This document shows positions 42,089-53,327 of a stretch of 64,000 nt of DNA, piece after piece; position 1 is the first letter of the stretch; the number at the start of each line of letters is the position of its first letter. The translations under genes were made by a program, and so were the position numbers. Under the pieces are notes generated by a model. The model had not been told where the DNA came from, ran no database searches, and saw only the letters and a program-made list of their open reading frames with translations. Origin of the DNA: Simmondsia chinensis (lineage: Eukaryota; Streptophyta; Magnoliopsida; Caryophyllales; Simmondsiaceae); NCBI GenBank assembly GCA_018398585.1, contig JAGTTD010000007.1, positions 9,637,320-9,701,319 on the forward strand, given 5' to 3'.

Positions 42089-42727
42089 TGTCGGTGTAAT
42101 CTCTTGCAAAATTCGCAAGTACGGGTATCCAAGAGATCTCAGGTGTCGAGGCCGTGTAGTCACTTTCCTTAAAACTTATTTCAGCTTAGGAAATAGTCTC
42201 GAGGATACACGACAACCAAAATGATGAAGTGAAAGTCTATAAAGGGAGAGACAAAGAAGATGAATGAGAATGGTGTTTTTTAAGAACTTTCAACAAAATG
42301 ATTCTCAGGTTCTTGCAATTATATTCTCTCTTTTTGCAATTCTTTTTCTATATCATAAATCTGATCAAGGGGAGATTATACATGAAAAATAACGAAGAAA
42401 TATGTCCCAATAAACACCCCAAAAGGGGCACCAAATACCAAGAAAAATCGCGAACCGAAACTGCCAAAAATCGGCCCTGTGTGTCGACACACAGCTCTGT
42501 GTGTCGACACACAGCTCTGTTCCGTGTGTTTCCATAAGATTGTGTGTCGACAGACGGGCTCTGTGCGTCGACACACAACTCTGCATTATCATTCTATAAG
42601 ATTGTGTGTCGACACACGAGCCCTGTGTGTCGACACACATCCTATACATTAAAAAATCACTTTAAATAACATCGAGACAAATCTCAAACACTTCATTAAC
42701 AATTCTCATTTTGAAAATACGTCAACA
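42089..42727 (-). repeat. 3' LTR of Copia element G
   Basis: 639 bp; pairs end to end with 47222-47846. Confidence 0.95.
42478..42642. repeat. Cluster of GTGTGTCGACACAC palindromes in the 3' LTR of G
   Basis: Within about 165 bp the 14-bp perfect palindrome GTGTGTCGACACAC (or a one- or two-base variant) occurs six times, often followed by AGCTCTG or AACTCTG. Four copies are perfect; GTGTGTCGACAGAC and GTGCGTCGACACAC are variants. Spacing is irregular. The partner LTR carries the same cluster at about 47,613-47,758 with more decay. Confidence 0.93.
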
Positions 42728-42740
42728 ATCCCCCATCATT
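42728..42740 (-). other. Polypurine tract of element G
   Basis: Minus-strand AATGATGGGGGAT directly before TGTTGAC of the LTR. Confidence 0.85.
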
Positions 42741-43189
42741 TTCAAAATACAACCATTCTCACAATCAACATCTCTAAATTAAAGGAGGCCTTGTTGTGCA
42801 TCAACGAGGGTGTCTCTCGATTGAACCCCCGGCTAGTGAAAAGACAGTTACAGTTAATCAGATCGAAAATGGTAGACCAAGCTTTGAACCATACAACCCA
42901 TTTGACTAACCGACTATCTAATCACGCACAAGACGTACTCCCCTCACACCCTACAACTCCCTGATTGACACATATGAAGCCTTTTTTCTTGTACCCTTCG
43001 CGAGTGTTTCAGGGCCAAACTCTTTGTCAAAAATCACCCCTTGAAGTGGCCAAACTTAACACTCACTAAGGTGGACCCCACTGATCATGGTCTTGCGACT
43101 CGACATTCAGTAATAAAATAAAACCGGGTCCATTAAGAGCATACGCTCATCCTATTAGGTTCTCTTACGCAGGAAACCAAGCACTTTTC
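42741..43189 (-). other. Element G: 3' untranslated region
   Basis: Between the RNase H end and the purine tract; no domain. Contains CTCG-rich sequence and stops in all frames. Confidence 0.6.
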
Positions 43190-44527
43190 ACACGGGATGG
43201 AAAAAGACTCTTCTTCTAGTGCTTGCAGTCACATGGATGATAAGTCTCACTCATTTAACCCAAGACCTGACGTCATACCAGGCGTCGAGTTGAGGGCCTA
43301 TCATGGGCGACTAACAATGACAGGTTTCAACCCCATCCCTTCTCTAGTTTTCATAACCAAGTCTCTAGCTAGGCCTTTCGTAAATGGATCCGCTAGATTC
43401 TGACTAGTTCTCGCAAAATACACAGTAATGACACACTCTGGAATAAGTTGTCTCACTATACTGTGTCTTACACCTATGTGTCTCGACTTTCCGTTTTACA
43501 CCTCACTGTGCGCTTTCGATAGTGTAGCCTGACTATCACAATGGATAGATATCGGTGAGATCGGCTTTGGTCACAAAGGAATCTTGTACAAGAGATCCTT
43601 TAACCACTCGTCTTCTTTAACCGCAGAAGCAAGAGCTATGAACTCTACCGCCATTGTAGAATTAGATATACAAGTCTGTTTCTTAAAACCCCAAGAAACT
43701 GCACCCCCACCAAGCAGAAATAGCCATCCGCTTGTGGATGCATGATCTTTTACATCAGAGATCCAACTGGCATCAAAGTATCCTTCCAAAATGGGTAGAT
43801 ACCCTACATAAGAAATACCATAGTGCATGGTACTCTTAAGGTACTTCAGTACTCTATACACAGCATGCCAATGCAGTTTACTCGGACTGCTTGTATATCT
43901 GCTTAGTTTTTCCATAGCATAGGCTATATCAGGCCTCGTGCTAGTCATGGCATACATAAGACATCCAATGACTCGAGCATACTCCAACTGAGATATAGGC
44001 ACATTCGGTACTAGTTTTACACTAGGGTCCATTGGTGTGGACACCGGTACACAAGCACCATAGTTGAATCTATTCAACACACTTTCAATGTAGTGAGACT
44101 GTGTTAAGGAAATCTCATCTTCATTCCTTACAATCCTTATACCGAGAACTACCTCAGCCTCACCCATGTTTTTCTTGGCAAAGTTCATCGAGAGAAACTG
44201 TTTAATTTTCTCTACTTGTTCCAAATCTGTACCAAATATTAGCATGTCATCGACATAAAAACAGATCATGACACTTTTTCCATTCTCGAACTTGCTATAA
44301 ACACATTTGTCTAATTCAGTTATAATGAATCCGTTGTTTAGAACAACTTGATCAAATTTCTGGTGCCATTGCTTCGGGGCTTGTTTTAGCCCATACAGGG
44401 AGCGTATGAGTTTACATACCTTCCTCTCTTGACCCGGAATAACAAAACCTTCCGGTTGTGTCATATACACCTCCTCTTCTAGTTCACCATTCAGAAATGT
44501 TGTTTTGACATCTATTTGGTGAATCAC
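43190..44527 (-). pseudogene. Element G: reverse transcriptase and RNase H
   Basis: A 318-codon open frame (43571-44527) starts at [20 protein letters not shown] and has [17 protein letters not shown], the catalytic FYVDDMLIFG, MGEAEVVLGIRIVRNED, LEYARVIGCLMYAMTSTRPD, LHWHAVYRVLKYLKSTMHYG and the start of RNase H (YFDASWISD, ISNSTMAVEFIALASAVKE). After one frame break RNase H continues as ISIHCDSQATLSKAHSEV, RHIGVRHSIVRQLI and LADPFTKGLA to about 43,200. All RT catalytic residues and the RNase H acidic residues appear intact. Confidence 0.93.
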
Positions 44528-45004
44528 TCATTTATAAATGGAGGCAAGAGTGATCAAAACATTTATCGTCAATATTCTCGTCACCAAGGCATATGTATCA
44601 AAGTAGTCTTACCCATGTTTTTGGGTGAACCCTTTAGCTACCAATCGAGCTTTGAACTTATCTATAGTTCCATCGACTTTCATCTTCTTTTTGAAGATCC
44701 ATTTACACCCCGATAGGCTCTCTACCTCGTTGAAGATCCACCAATACCTAGATATTGTTGCCCATGATGGAATCCATCTCATCATTAATCCACCTCACGG
44801 CCTCATCAAATGTCATGGGGTCAGCCTCCATGACACAACAATATGGAGTCACATGCTCCATATCATTATTCGAACCTTCTACAAAAAACATGTAGAAGTC
44901 CGATCCGAAAAACTTCTCTTTCTTTGCTCTTTTACTCCTTCGGAGTTCTAGCGCATTCTCAAGGACTTGTTCCCTCTCATAATGATCATCAACACCATGC
45001 CACA
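44528..45004 (-). pseudogene. Element G: RT N-terminal part and linker
   Basis: Minus strand: ELRRSKRAKKEKFFGSDFYM (Copia linker: L.RS.R.RK...FG.DF), then EADPMTFDEAVRWINDEMDS, CKWIFKKKMKVDGTIDKFKA and RLVAKGFTQKHG followed by a stop, then a TLASIYK block with a stop directly before HQIDVKT. Several point stops but colinear with relative H. Confidence 0.88.
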
Positions 45005-45880
45005 CTATAGTGTCACATAATCCCTTAGTCTAGGGATAGAGTTAAACCGATTCTCATAAAAAATGGCATTTCTCAATTCTATTATGGAATTAACATTGAT
45101 ATAATCATTTGGCTCAATCACATAGAATCGATACGCCTTGCTATGTGGCGCATATCCAACAAATATTGCAGCGATGCCTCTCTCACCTAACTTTTTAAAT
45201 TTAGGTTTCGGGACTTTAACGACTACCCTACACCCCCCCACTTTAAGATAACTTAACTTCGGGGGTTTCTTATTCCAATGTTCATACGGGGTTATTTTAC
45301 TTTTCTTGTTTGGAATACAATTTAATATATAATAGGCCGTCAACATAGCATCACCCAAAAACCCATCACTGAGCCCGAAATATGATAACATGGAATTTAC
45401 CATCTCGTTAGTGTCCGATTTTTCCGCTCAACCACGCCATTTTGTTGTGGCCTGTAGGGTGCCGTTATTTCATGCACTATTCCCGTGGTTTCAAAATACT
45501 TGGGATCATAGTATTCTCCACCACGGTCGGATCTAAGTCATTTGAGGAAGGTCTCATGGTGTAGTTTGGTTTCCGCTTTATATGCCTTAAACCTCTCTAG
45601 TGACTCATCTTTATGATTGATTAAATACACATAGAAAAATCTCGAGGAATCATCAATGAGTGTTATAAAATATATTTTTCCTCCTATGGTCGGAGTGCTT
45701 TTAAAGTCACACGGATCGCTATGTGCTAAATCAAGCAAATTCGTTTCTCTTTTAACCAATGCAAATGGTAACTTCGTTATTTTCGTTAACATACATGTTT
45801 TGCATTTATCATCTACTTTATCAATATGTGGAATCAACGACGAATTAACCATTTCATGCATCCTATGGAAAATCCACATG
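45005..45880 (-). pseudogene. Element G: pre-integrase zinc module and integrase
   Basis: [20 protein letters not shown] with CKTCMLTKITKLPF (HHCC module), then LDLAHSDPCDFKSTPTIGGK and YFITLIDDSSRFFYVYLINH (first two catalytic regions). After a frame break comes a DRGGEYYDP-like block and NGVVERKNRT-like block (about 45,410-45,540), then YFGLSDGFLGDAMLTAYYIL, PYEHWNKKPPKLSYLKVGG and AIFVGYAPHSKAYRFY. One or two frameshifts near 45,410-45,530. Confidence 0.9.
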
Positions 45881-47185
45881 TCCTAGTCTATGATGCCATA
45901 AATACGAAGAGTCGAGCATATAAACCGAACTATCAATTTTATTATCAACATTCAACTTAAACATCCCATTACACAGGTATCCCTTGCCAACAAAGACAAC
46001 CCCCCTTTGACACAACAACCTTGTCGGCCTCGAAAACCAACTTGAACCCGACCCTATTCAGAAGGCCACCAGACACGAGGTTCTACTTGACATCCGGGGC
46101 ATAGCATACATCAGTTAGGGTAAGGGTTTTCCCAGAAGTGAAAAGTAAGTCAACTTTTCCCTTGCCCTTAACCGGTACACTTGCTCCATTGCCCATAAAC
46201 AACACCGTTCCGTTGTTTGTGGGTTCTAAATCTTTGAAGAAACTCTCGTATTTACAAACATGTTTTGTGGCCCCCCAAGTCGATCCACAAAGAGTCATCA
46301 CTTTCGACTAGATTGATCTCCGATATCATTGCCATGAACCTATCGTTCCAATTTTTGTTGCAATGATCAAGCCCCTTTCCCTTCTTATTTTTAAGGAGAA
46401 AATAGTCTCGCCTTAAGTGACCGGGCTTTTGACACTCCCAACAAACCAATTTGGCCTTCTTCTCGTTCCGTTTCTTTTGGAAGTGTCCTGTTCTTTTGGT
46501 TTCTTTACTTGATTGGCCTTTTTCTGTGACATTGATTTTTCCATTGTCACTGGGGCCATCCTTGTGGTCATCCTATAACCTGTAACCTTCTTCAATTAGT
46601 AAATAGTTAGTCAATTCTTCGATTGACATGTCTTCCTTCTTGTGTTTCAGAGATTTCTTGATATCTCTCCACAAAGGGGGAAGTTTGTCAATCAAAGAAG
46701 ACACAACGATGGTATCGTCCATATTCATCTTATGTTGTTCAAAGTTATTCAAAATTCTTTCAATTTCATGGAATTGGTCCATGATTGGACGTTCATCTAC
46801 CATCTTATAATTATTAAATTGACTGACTAAAAATTTCTTACTTGTGGTGTCCTCTGCCACATAGCATGCCTCAAGAGCATCCCACAACTCCTTTGCAGTA
46901 GGCACGTTGGAGTAGATATCGAAAAGGGCATCCGTCATCCCATTGAGTATGTGCCCTCTACATATGTAATCATCATTCTCCCATTCCAACCGGGCTCATT
47001 TCTCGGCCAGCGTCTCCTCCTCCTCAGCAGCGGGGCCAGGAATGGTGTATTCAGAACATACACCACATTCAGGGTAGTGATCAATAAGTGCATCTTCCTC
47101 TGCCAACGGCGAAAATTGCCGCCATAAAAAGGGTCCAACTTCACAAAATTCGTTGTCATCTCCCTCAGTCACGAAGCCATATCAA
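45881..47185 (-). pseudogene. Element G: Gag, zinc knuckle and protease
   Basis: Gag starts near 47,180 with NFVKLDPFYGGNFRRWQRKM (family L.KF.G.NF.RW...M), with ELWDALEACYVAEDTTSKKF, ILNNFEQHKMNMDDTIVVSS and LPPLWRDIKKSLKHKKEDMS in the 46573-46989 ORF. The knuckle is CWECQKPGHLRRDY (last Cys to Tyr). The protease region has LWIDLGGHKTCL (family WW.DSGAT.HV, active-site Gly-Ala altered) and then TVLFMGNGASVPVKGKGKVD and LTLTDVCYAPDVK. An in-frame stop follows the first three residues (MAS). Confidence 0.9.
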
Positions 47186-47221
47186 ACCAAGATCACAAAA
47201 CAAGGAATTAAGTCATAAGAT

Positions 47222-47846
47222 TGTTGGTGTAATCTCTTGCAAAATTCGCAAGTACGGGTATCCTAGAGATCTCAGGCGTCTAGGTCGTGTAGTCACTTTC
47301 CTTAAGACTTATTTCGGCATAAGAAATAGTCTCGAGGATACAACAATAACCAAAATGATGAAGTGAAAGTGTGTAAAAGGAGAGATAAAGGAGATGAATG
47401 AGAATGGTGTTTTTCAAGATCTTTTAACAAAATGATTCTCAAGTTCTCACAATTATATTCTCTCTTTTTGCAATTCTTTTCCTATATCATAAATCTGATC
47501 AAGTGGAGAATATATATGAAAAATAACGAAGAAATATGTCCCAAGAAACACCCCAAAAGGGGCGCCAAAAACCAGGAAAAACCGCAAATGGAAACAGCCA
47601 AAAACCGACCTTGTGTGTCGACACACAGAGCTGTGTGTCAACACACAACTCTGTTCCATGTGTTTCTGTAAGATTGTGTGTCGACACATGGGCTCTGTGT
47701 GTCGACATACAACTCTGCATTATCATTCTATAAGATTGTGCTCGTGTGTCGACACACATCCTATACTTGTAAAAATAACTTTAAATAACATCAGGACAAA
47801 TCTCAAACACTTCATTAACAATTCTCATTTTGAAAATACATCAACA
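47222..47846 (-). repeat. 5' LTR of Copia element G
   Basis: 625 bp. The primer site next to it (47186-47221) is not a clear Met-tRNA match. Confidence 0.95.
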
Positions 47847-47851
47847 AAATA
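47847..47851. repeat. Target-site duplication AAATA (right) of element G
   Basis: Matches 42084-42088. Confidence 0.88.
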
Positions 47852-48017
47852 TGATTAGATGGTTAATAAATTAATTACATGCACATTTTACTAATAATGC
47901 CCATACCATCTACAGATACATATAATGGTCGACATTACTACAAAGTAAACAACTAAATCCATGAAGACACAGACGACATTCAAAAACATATTACAAAAAC
48001 TTACTAGCCTGAGAAAG

Positions 48018-48022
48018 GAAGG
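48018..48022. repeat. Target-site duplication GAAGG (left) of element C
   Basis: Repeated at 53204-53208. Confidence 0.9.
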
Positions 48023-48377
48023 TGATGCAGCGGGTCGATGAAAAAATTAGGGAACGGGAAGATTCAACAGTCTTCCCTTAAATTTCATTACCAAAATAAT
48101 AAAACAAGTGAAAAAAGCACTCAAATTCTCACACCCGAGAAAGAGAGAGAACTCTAGAAAATAATTATAAAAATCTGAAAATTGAATGACAAAACCTTAG
48201 ATTTCCTCCTCCTTCAATAAAGGAGCTATTTGACTAAAATAAAATACTAAGAGATAAATACAACATAATTAAATACTAATCCCACTAGATTTAAACTTCC
48301 CTGTAGCCGCGTTTTCCTACCCTCCAATTCATAGCCGCCAACCCACCAATACCGCCTACCATGTATGGGCGCCGTCA
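48023..48377 (-). repeat. 3' LTR of Gypsy element C
   Basis: 355 bp, pairs with 52836-53203. The adjoining minus-strand AATTCTCTCCAACCCGAGGA is purine-rich before the LTR and matches the same site in element B. Confidence 0.93.
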
Positions 48378-49700
48378 TCCTCCTCGGGTTGGAGAGAATT
48401 TGCCCTCGAATTTACTAAGAGGTTAGCAAGATCATCATTGCCAAAGTAAGGAACAAGGTGTTTGACATTTAAGACGTCAGAGGTCCTCATACTGGGTAGT
48501 AGCTGAAGACGATAAGCATTGTCGTTGATCTTCACAAGGACCATCAAAGGACTGATCTTGCGGGCTATCAACTTGTTGTACTCCCACTTTGTCAATCGCT
48601 CCTTCGTCAAGTTTGCCCAAACCTTGTTGCCAACCTAAAACTGAACTGCCCATCGTTTCTTGTCACTTGCCACCTTAGACTTGGCACTAGCTTCCAACAA
48701 TCGAGTTCTGTTTTTGTCTGTGGATCTCACTCAAATTCCTGATGAAGTCTTCCGCCTTACCATGGGGATAGGTGTGATCTGGAATAAGCGTCAAATCTAA
48801 CGAAGACCGTGGTACAAAGCCATAAACGACTTTGAATTATGCAAAACCCGTACTTTTATTGATTGAGCTATTGTAGGCGAACTCAGCTTGGTGCAGCTTT
48901 GACTCCCAATCCTTAATGTGGTCAGCAACAAGGCATCGAAGGAGATTGCCTAATGAATGGTTTGTGACCTACGTTTGTCCATTCGTCTGAGGATGGTGGA
49001 CTGTGCCGAAGATGAGAGACATATTCACTATCTTCCATAGCATTTTCCAGAAGTAGTTGACAAACCTCACATCCTTGTCTGAGATGATGCTTGCCGGTAT
49101 CCCATGGAGCTTGTACACCTCTTGAAAGTATGAACCCACCACATGTAAGGCATCAGCAGCTTTACCTTATGAAGTGCACCATCTTTGAGAACCGGTTTAC
49201 CACCACGAATATAGAGTCAACCCCACCTCCTATCCTTGGCAATCCCAACACGAAATCCATACCGATATCTGCCCATGGTTGACGTGGTACAAGTAGCGAA
49301 AGAAACAAAATCACGTTAGTCATGTCGCCTTTAAATACCTGGCATATGCGGCATCTCCTGAAAACTGCTCGATCTCCCTCCGCATCATAGGCTAGTAATA
49401 GTTGGCGCTAATAAGCTATAGCATCTTATCTCATCCCATATGCCCTACGTTGTGCTTCTCCACCGTAGACTTGAATCCAGAATACAAAGTTGGTTTCCCT
49501 TGAAAATGAACCATCATGAATGGAATAACCGGGAACAGGGCCAAATTGGTCCTCCCGCCAAATATCACCAAAGGCAAGATCATCGTCATACTATCCCACC
49601 AACTGCTAAAATCTAGTCACAGAAATACTGCTCTGAGATAAGATAAGACTATGCCTACTCAGTGCATCCGCCACCTTGTTCAAGACACCTGACTTATGCT
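48378..49700 (-). pseudogene. Element C: integrase
   Basis: Minus strand: a CRIC-like zinc module near 49,340; the core with ISVWISCWDCQG (family D.V.GLP), then IPASIISDKDVRFVNYFWKM, FGTVHHPQTNGQT and LRCLVADHIKDWESKLHQAE with FAYN. The C-terminal ORF (48356-48610) reads WEYNKLIARKISPLMVLVKI with NDNAYRLQLLPSM (GPY/F-type module) and LNVKHLVPYFG. Stops break it into several frames; the third catalytic E is in the degraded TNGQT* block. Confidence 0.9.
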
Positions 49701-50300
49701 TGATTACAAAGTGGAAGAGCTGAATCTAGCTTGCCCACTTAGCATGTCGATATGATAGCTTGTCTTGGCTGTTAATGTACTTCAAGGCCATGTTGTTAGA
49801 GTACAACATGAACTCCCTGTTGGCAAGGTAAGGCTTCCAGTGCCTCAACGCCCTAACCATCGCATAGAACTCTACATCAAGAGTAAAGTAGTTCAACTTA
49901 ATTCTATCGAGCTTCTCACTGAAGTATGAGAGCTTGTCCTGGCTGTTAATATACTTCAAGGCCACATTGTCAGAGTACAACACGAAATCCTTGTTGGCAA
50001 GTAAGGCTTCCAGTGCCTCAACGCCCTAATCACTGCACAGAACTCTACGTTATAAGTAGAATAGTTCAACTGACTTCCATCAAGGTTCTCGCTGAAGTAT
50101 GCCATTGGCCTCCACTCTTGGCAGAGCACTGCGCCAATGCCAATTTTAGAGGCATTCGTGTGAAGCTCAAATGTCTTCTGGAAATCTGGTAAGGCCAATA
50201 TCGGTGCCGTTGTCAGCTTTCTCTTAATCTCTTCGAAGGAATCAGCTGCTTCTGGATTCCAAGCAAAGGAACTCCCCTTCATTCAGTTTGTGATTGGGGC
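49700..50300 (-). pseudogene. Element C: RNase H with a tandem duplication
   Basis: FAWNPEAADSFEEIKRKLTT, PILALPDFQKTFELHTNASK and IGIGAVLCQEWRPMAYFSEN form the RT-RNase H connection and RNase H start; the first catalytic D of (V)ECDAS is N here (HTNAS). The following block FSE(K/N)LD..(L)NY....VEF.A..RALRHWKPYL...(E/N).ALKYINSQDKLSY then occurs twice in tandem. Confidence 0.92.
49757..50101. repeat. 174-bp direct tandem duplication within RNase H
   Basis: AGCTTGTC(T/C)TGGCTGTTAAT starts one copy at 49757 and the other at 49931; GAAGTATG ends them at 49928 and 50101. The offset is 174 bp (58 codons) and would keep the frame, but the higher-coordinate copy has a one-base deletion (GGCAAGGTAAGG to GGCAAGTAAGG). 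Confidence 0.93.
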
Positions 50301-50385
50301 CATCACTAAGCTGAAGTTAGGCATGAACTACCTATAAAAAAGACACCAATCCGTGAAAGCTCCTCACTTTTCCAATCGACTTCGG

Positions 50386-51160
50386 CTATGGCCAGACGCG
50401 TAGCACCACAGTCTTCCCTTCGTCAACTGATATGCCGTCCTTGGACATGACGAACCCAAGGAAAGTTACTCGGTCCCTCATAAACTCACCCTTCTTTAAA
50501 GCGGCGAACAAGTATTGTGTCCTCGAGATGCTCAACACGTCCCTGAGATGCGCCAAGCGCTTTGCCCGGTTCTGACTGGAGATCAAGATATCGTCAAAGT
50601 ACATGGTGACAAACTTCTTAATGAACCAATGTAGTACCTGGTTCATAAACTATACGAAGATGCTTTGCGCATTCGACAATCCGAATGGCATGTAGGGCCA
50701 CTCGTACAGTCCTTCCAAGGTTTTGAAGGCAGACTTCCACTCATCTCTAGGCGAGATGTGGATCTGATGATATCTACTCTCCAGATCTAGCTTTACCTTT
50801 CACGTTTCGTAGTTGATCGAGTAAGTCATGCAATCTCAGAATAGGGAATCGGTGGTTCACTATGATCTTGTTGATGGCTCTACTGGTCACACACATCCGC
50901 TAACTACTGTCCTTCTTTGGCATCAACAAAGCCAGCAATGCACAAGGACTCAAGATCCCCTGGATAAACCCCTTAGCGAACAACTCCTTCACTTGGCATC
51001 TCAACTCCTCGTGCTCAGATGGACTCATACGATAGTGAGGCATTTTTGGCATAGCCGCTCCCAGCATCAGATCAATGCGGTGCTGAATGTCTCGTAATGG
51101 TGGTAGTGTGTCTAGTAGCTCCTCTAGAAATACATGCGCAAACTCCCTCAACAATTCAGC
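50386..51160 (-). pseudogene. Element C: reverse transcriptase
   Basis: The minus-strand frame includes LPPLRDIQHRIDLMLGAAMP and MSPSEHEELRCQVKELFAKG (Gypsy RT N-terminus: LPP.R.I.H.I.L..GA..P..PYR..P.E..EL..Q..EL), [33 protein letters not shown] and the catalytic TMYFDDILISS. It then runs through KKGEFMRDRVTFLGFVMSKD. Catalytic residues are intact, interrupted by stops near 50,650-50,880. Confidence 0.92.
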
Positions 51161-51169
51161 AACCTAACT

Positions 51170-51720
51170 CTCTAACCTCCCTGGATTCACCCTACTCTCC
51201 TTACCATCCAACACGAAAACGATCTCGGTTTTGCCAACCTCCTTGGCAAAAATAGCTCTACCTTATAAGCTCAGGTGTTGAGTTGTCAATGCCCTCGGTG
51301 CCTCATCCTTCTTAGGCAACAAGATAATCTTTGTCTCCTCCAAGATGAAGCTATAACTATTTTTTTTCCTGTCCTGTATGGTGCCCCTATCGTATTGCCA
51401 TGGTCGCCCCAATAGCAAATGGCACAATTACCGAGTTTCCCCTTTTGAGCCATGATAGCTTGTACGGACTTGGATTCGCCTCTATCTTCAACCCAGCTTG
51501 GCCACAGTCTCCTCCAAAATCGCATTCTCAAAAAATTTGAAGTCGATCACCATGAGGAATACCCTACCGCCAATGGTGCAGGTGGTTTGGAAGATGTTGT
51601 CCTCAACCAATCCTCTCATGTGTCGTCCCTTGGCACAAAGCAAGTGCGCCTAATAACAAGTAGGTGACCTTCGTCACCCGCAACAGCGTCCTCTTCTAGT
51701 TGCACCAACTCTGTCTGTGT
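51170..51720 (-). pseudogene. Element C: protease region
   Basis: Minus strand: DNIFQTTCTIGGRVFLMVID followed by FKFFENAIL(E)E, and TVAKLGLKIEANPSPYKLS-like sequence. The active-site D of (I)IDGGS is present but the rest of DGGS is lost. The block is the direct counterpart of NIFQTTCTIGARVC in element B. Confidence 0.82.
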
Positions 51721-52800
51721 ATCTCCCTTAATTCCCCCGCCATCTTCTTTGTGGAGCTCCTCAATGTAAAGACCCTAGCCTAGTCTATCATCCTTTCCAC
51801 ACTTAGCAGCATGATGCCTCATCTCTCCACACTTGAAGCAACTGGTCCTTCAAGTACCCGCCAAGTCCTGAGTAACCAGCTTACCAGTATTGGCGACTAC
51901 TGGCCTGATCTGTACGCCTTGGTTTGATGGTGCTTACATTTGGCCACTCCCACTAACCTTTGTCCCCTAGACTCCACTAGCTTAGCGACTCCTTTGTTGT
52001 CTTTTGACATTCACTGCACTCTGGCTCACCTCCGAAATGGAAAAGATGTCAAACATGATCAACACCTACTGTATAGACTCCTTCAACCCGCCAGCATAGC
52101 GATCTGCCAATTGCTCCTCCGTCTCCGCCAAGTCACTCTTGGCAACCAACGAGTAGAACTCCCTTGTGTACTTCTCCACAGAATTAGAGCCATAACGCAA
52201 ACCTTACAGACACTGATACATCATCTTGATGAAATTATGAGGCAAAAAAGTTCCTCTCATATCTTTTCCCATGACTCAATCTTCGTCTTACCCTGCCTAA
52301 GTTAGGTATGTTTTAGTCGATGCCACTAGGCATCGGCTCTTCCCCTCCACTGGATAGCTACCAAAAGTGCATGCTTCTGTTCGGGAACCTTCTTGAACTC
52401 AAGGACCTCATCCACTGCAACTAACCAATCCCAAAAATCCTCTGGGTGTCGACTGCCATAAAACTCCGGTATTTCAATCCGAAGACCAAATTCCCACCTT
52501 CAATCTTTCACGTCGGTGCTCCCGGTGTTGGGCCAATCCTCCTCATATGCCAATCCAGTAACTCTGCTTCCGGGAACGGGTTTTGTAAGCTTTCATCCAT
52601 CTCATCCTCGCCGCCCCCTACCGGTGGGTTTTGAGGTAGTTCAACGGTTGCTTGATCAGGATTTGCACCCAATTGTACCAAGCACCATTCAATAAGCTGG
52701 AATCTCTCTTCCATATCTTCGAATCTTCTCTCGGTCTACCGTTGAAAGTCTCGCTCATATACGTCTCCGATGGCGGCATATCTCTATCGCCCACGGACCA
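51721..52800 (-). pseudogene. Element C: Gag with zinc knuckle
   Basis: The start near 52,800 reads MVRGR-like sequence, then LIEWCLVQLGANPDQATVEL, matching element B (INRCLIQIGANSD). The middle holds a WEEMRGTFLPHNF-like reading, the usual Gypsy retrotrans-gag block (W..L...F.P). The zinc knuckle at about 51,795-51,850 is SCFKCGEMRHHAAKC, with the conserved Gly before His replaced by Arg. Several stops. Confidence 0.8.
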
Positions 52801-52835
52801 TCTCATAATTTGTTCTGAGCTGTAATACTAACTAA

Positions 52836-53203
52836 TGCAATGCATAGATGGAAACTTTGGAGAACGGGAAGGTTCAACAGCCTTTCCTTAAATTTTTATT
52901 GTGAAAATAATGAAACAAGGGGAAAAAGCACTCCAATTCTCACACCCAAGAAAGAGAGAGAATCTAAAAAATAATTATAAAAATCTCAAAATTGAATGAC
53001 AAAACCCTAGATTTCCTCCTCTTTGAAAAGAGGCGCTATTTGACTAAAAAAAAGACTAAGAGATAAATACAATATAATTAAATACTAATCCTACTAGATT
53101 GAAACTTCCCTTCAACCATGTTTTCCAACTTGCCATGTCATAGCCGCCAACCCACCAATGCCACCAACTCGCCAATACTTCCTATCATGTATGGGCTACA
53201 TCA
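52836..53203 (-). repeat. 5' LTR of Gypsy element C
   Basis: 368 bp. The neighbouring primer site (52818-52833, minus TTAGTATTACAGC) is a decayed Met-tRNA complement. Confidence 0.93.
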
Positions 53204-53208
53204 GAAGG
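53204..53208. repeat. Target-site duplication GAAGG (right) of element C
   Basis: Matches 48018-48022. Confidence 0.9.
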
Positions 53209-53327
53209 GTTATGGGATGAGGAACTAGCATCGATAAGGTTACAAAATCATGCTACACCTAGAAAATCGACGGTGGATGTTGAAAATTATGTTTTAAATG
53301 AAAACTTGTCATTGATCTATGAACACC

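Larger units (their letters stand above)
42089..47846 (-). mobile_element. Ty1/Copia LTR retrotransposon (element G) with palindrome-rich LTRs
   Basis: LTRs of 639 and 625 bp (TGT(C/T)GGTGTAATC..TCAACA) with TSD AAATA. Minus-strand order: 5' LTR, Gag, zinc knuckle, protease, pre-integrase, integrase, RT, RNase H, purine tract ATGATGGGGGAT, 3' LTR. The coding part is long and fairly well preserved, with one 318-codon RT/RNase H ORF open. A plus-strand relative (element H) lies at 54.8-61.2 kb. The LTRs contain up to six GTGTGTCGACACAC palindromes. Confidence 0.95.
48023..53203 (-). mobile_element. Ty3/Gypsy LTR retrotransposon (element C)
   Basis: LTRs of 355 and 368 bp, TG..CA, TSD GAAGG. 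Minus-strand order: primer site, Gag with zinc knuckle, protease, RT (YFDDILI), RNase H, integrase, GPY-type C-terminus. This is the Ty3/Gypsy order (integrase last). No chromodomain was recognised. Protease and Gag start are close to those of the deletion derivative B at 12.5-14.8 kb. Many stops and frameshifts, plus a 174-bp tandem duplication in RNase H. Confidence 0.95.

Noticed and set aside
42478..42642. CRISPR-like array of short repeats
   Set aside because: Repeats are palindromic, irregularly spaced, vary in sequence and lie in an LTR duplicated at both ends of a Copia element; no cas genes, and the window is plant.
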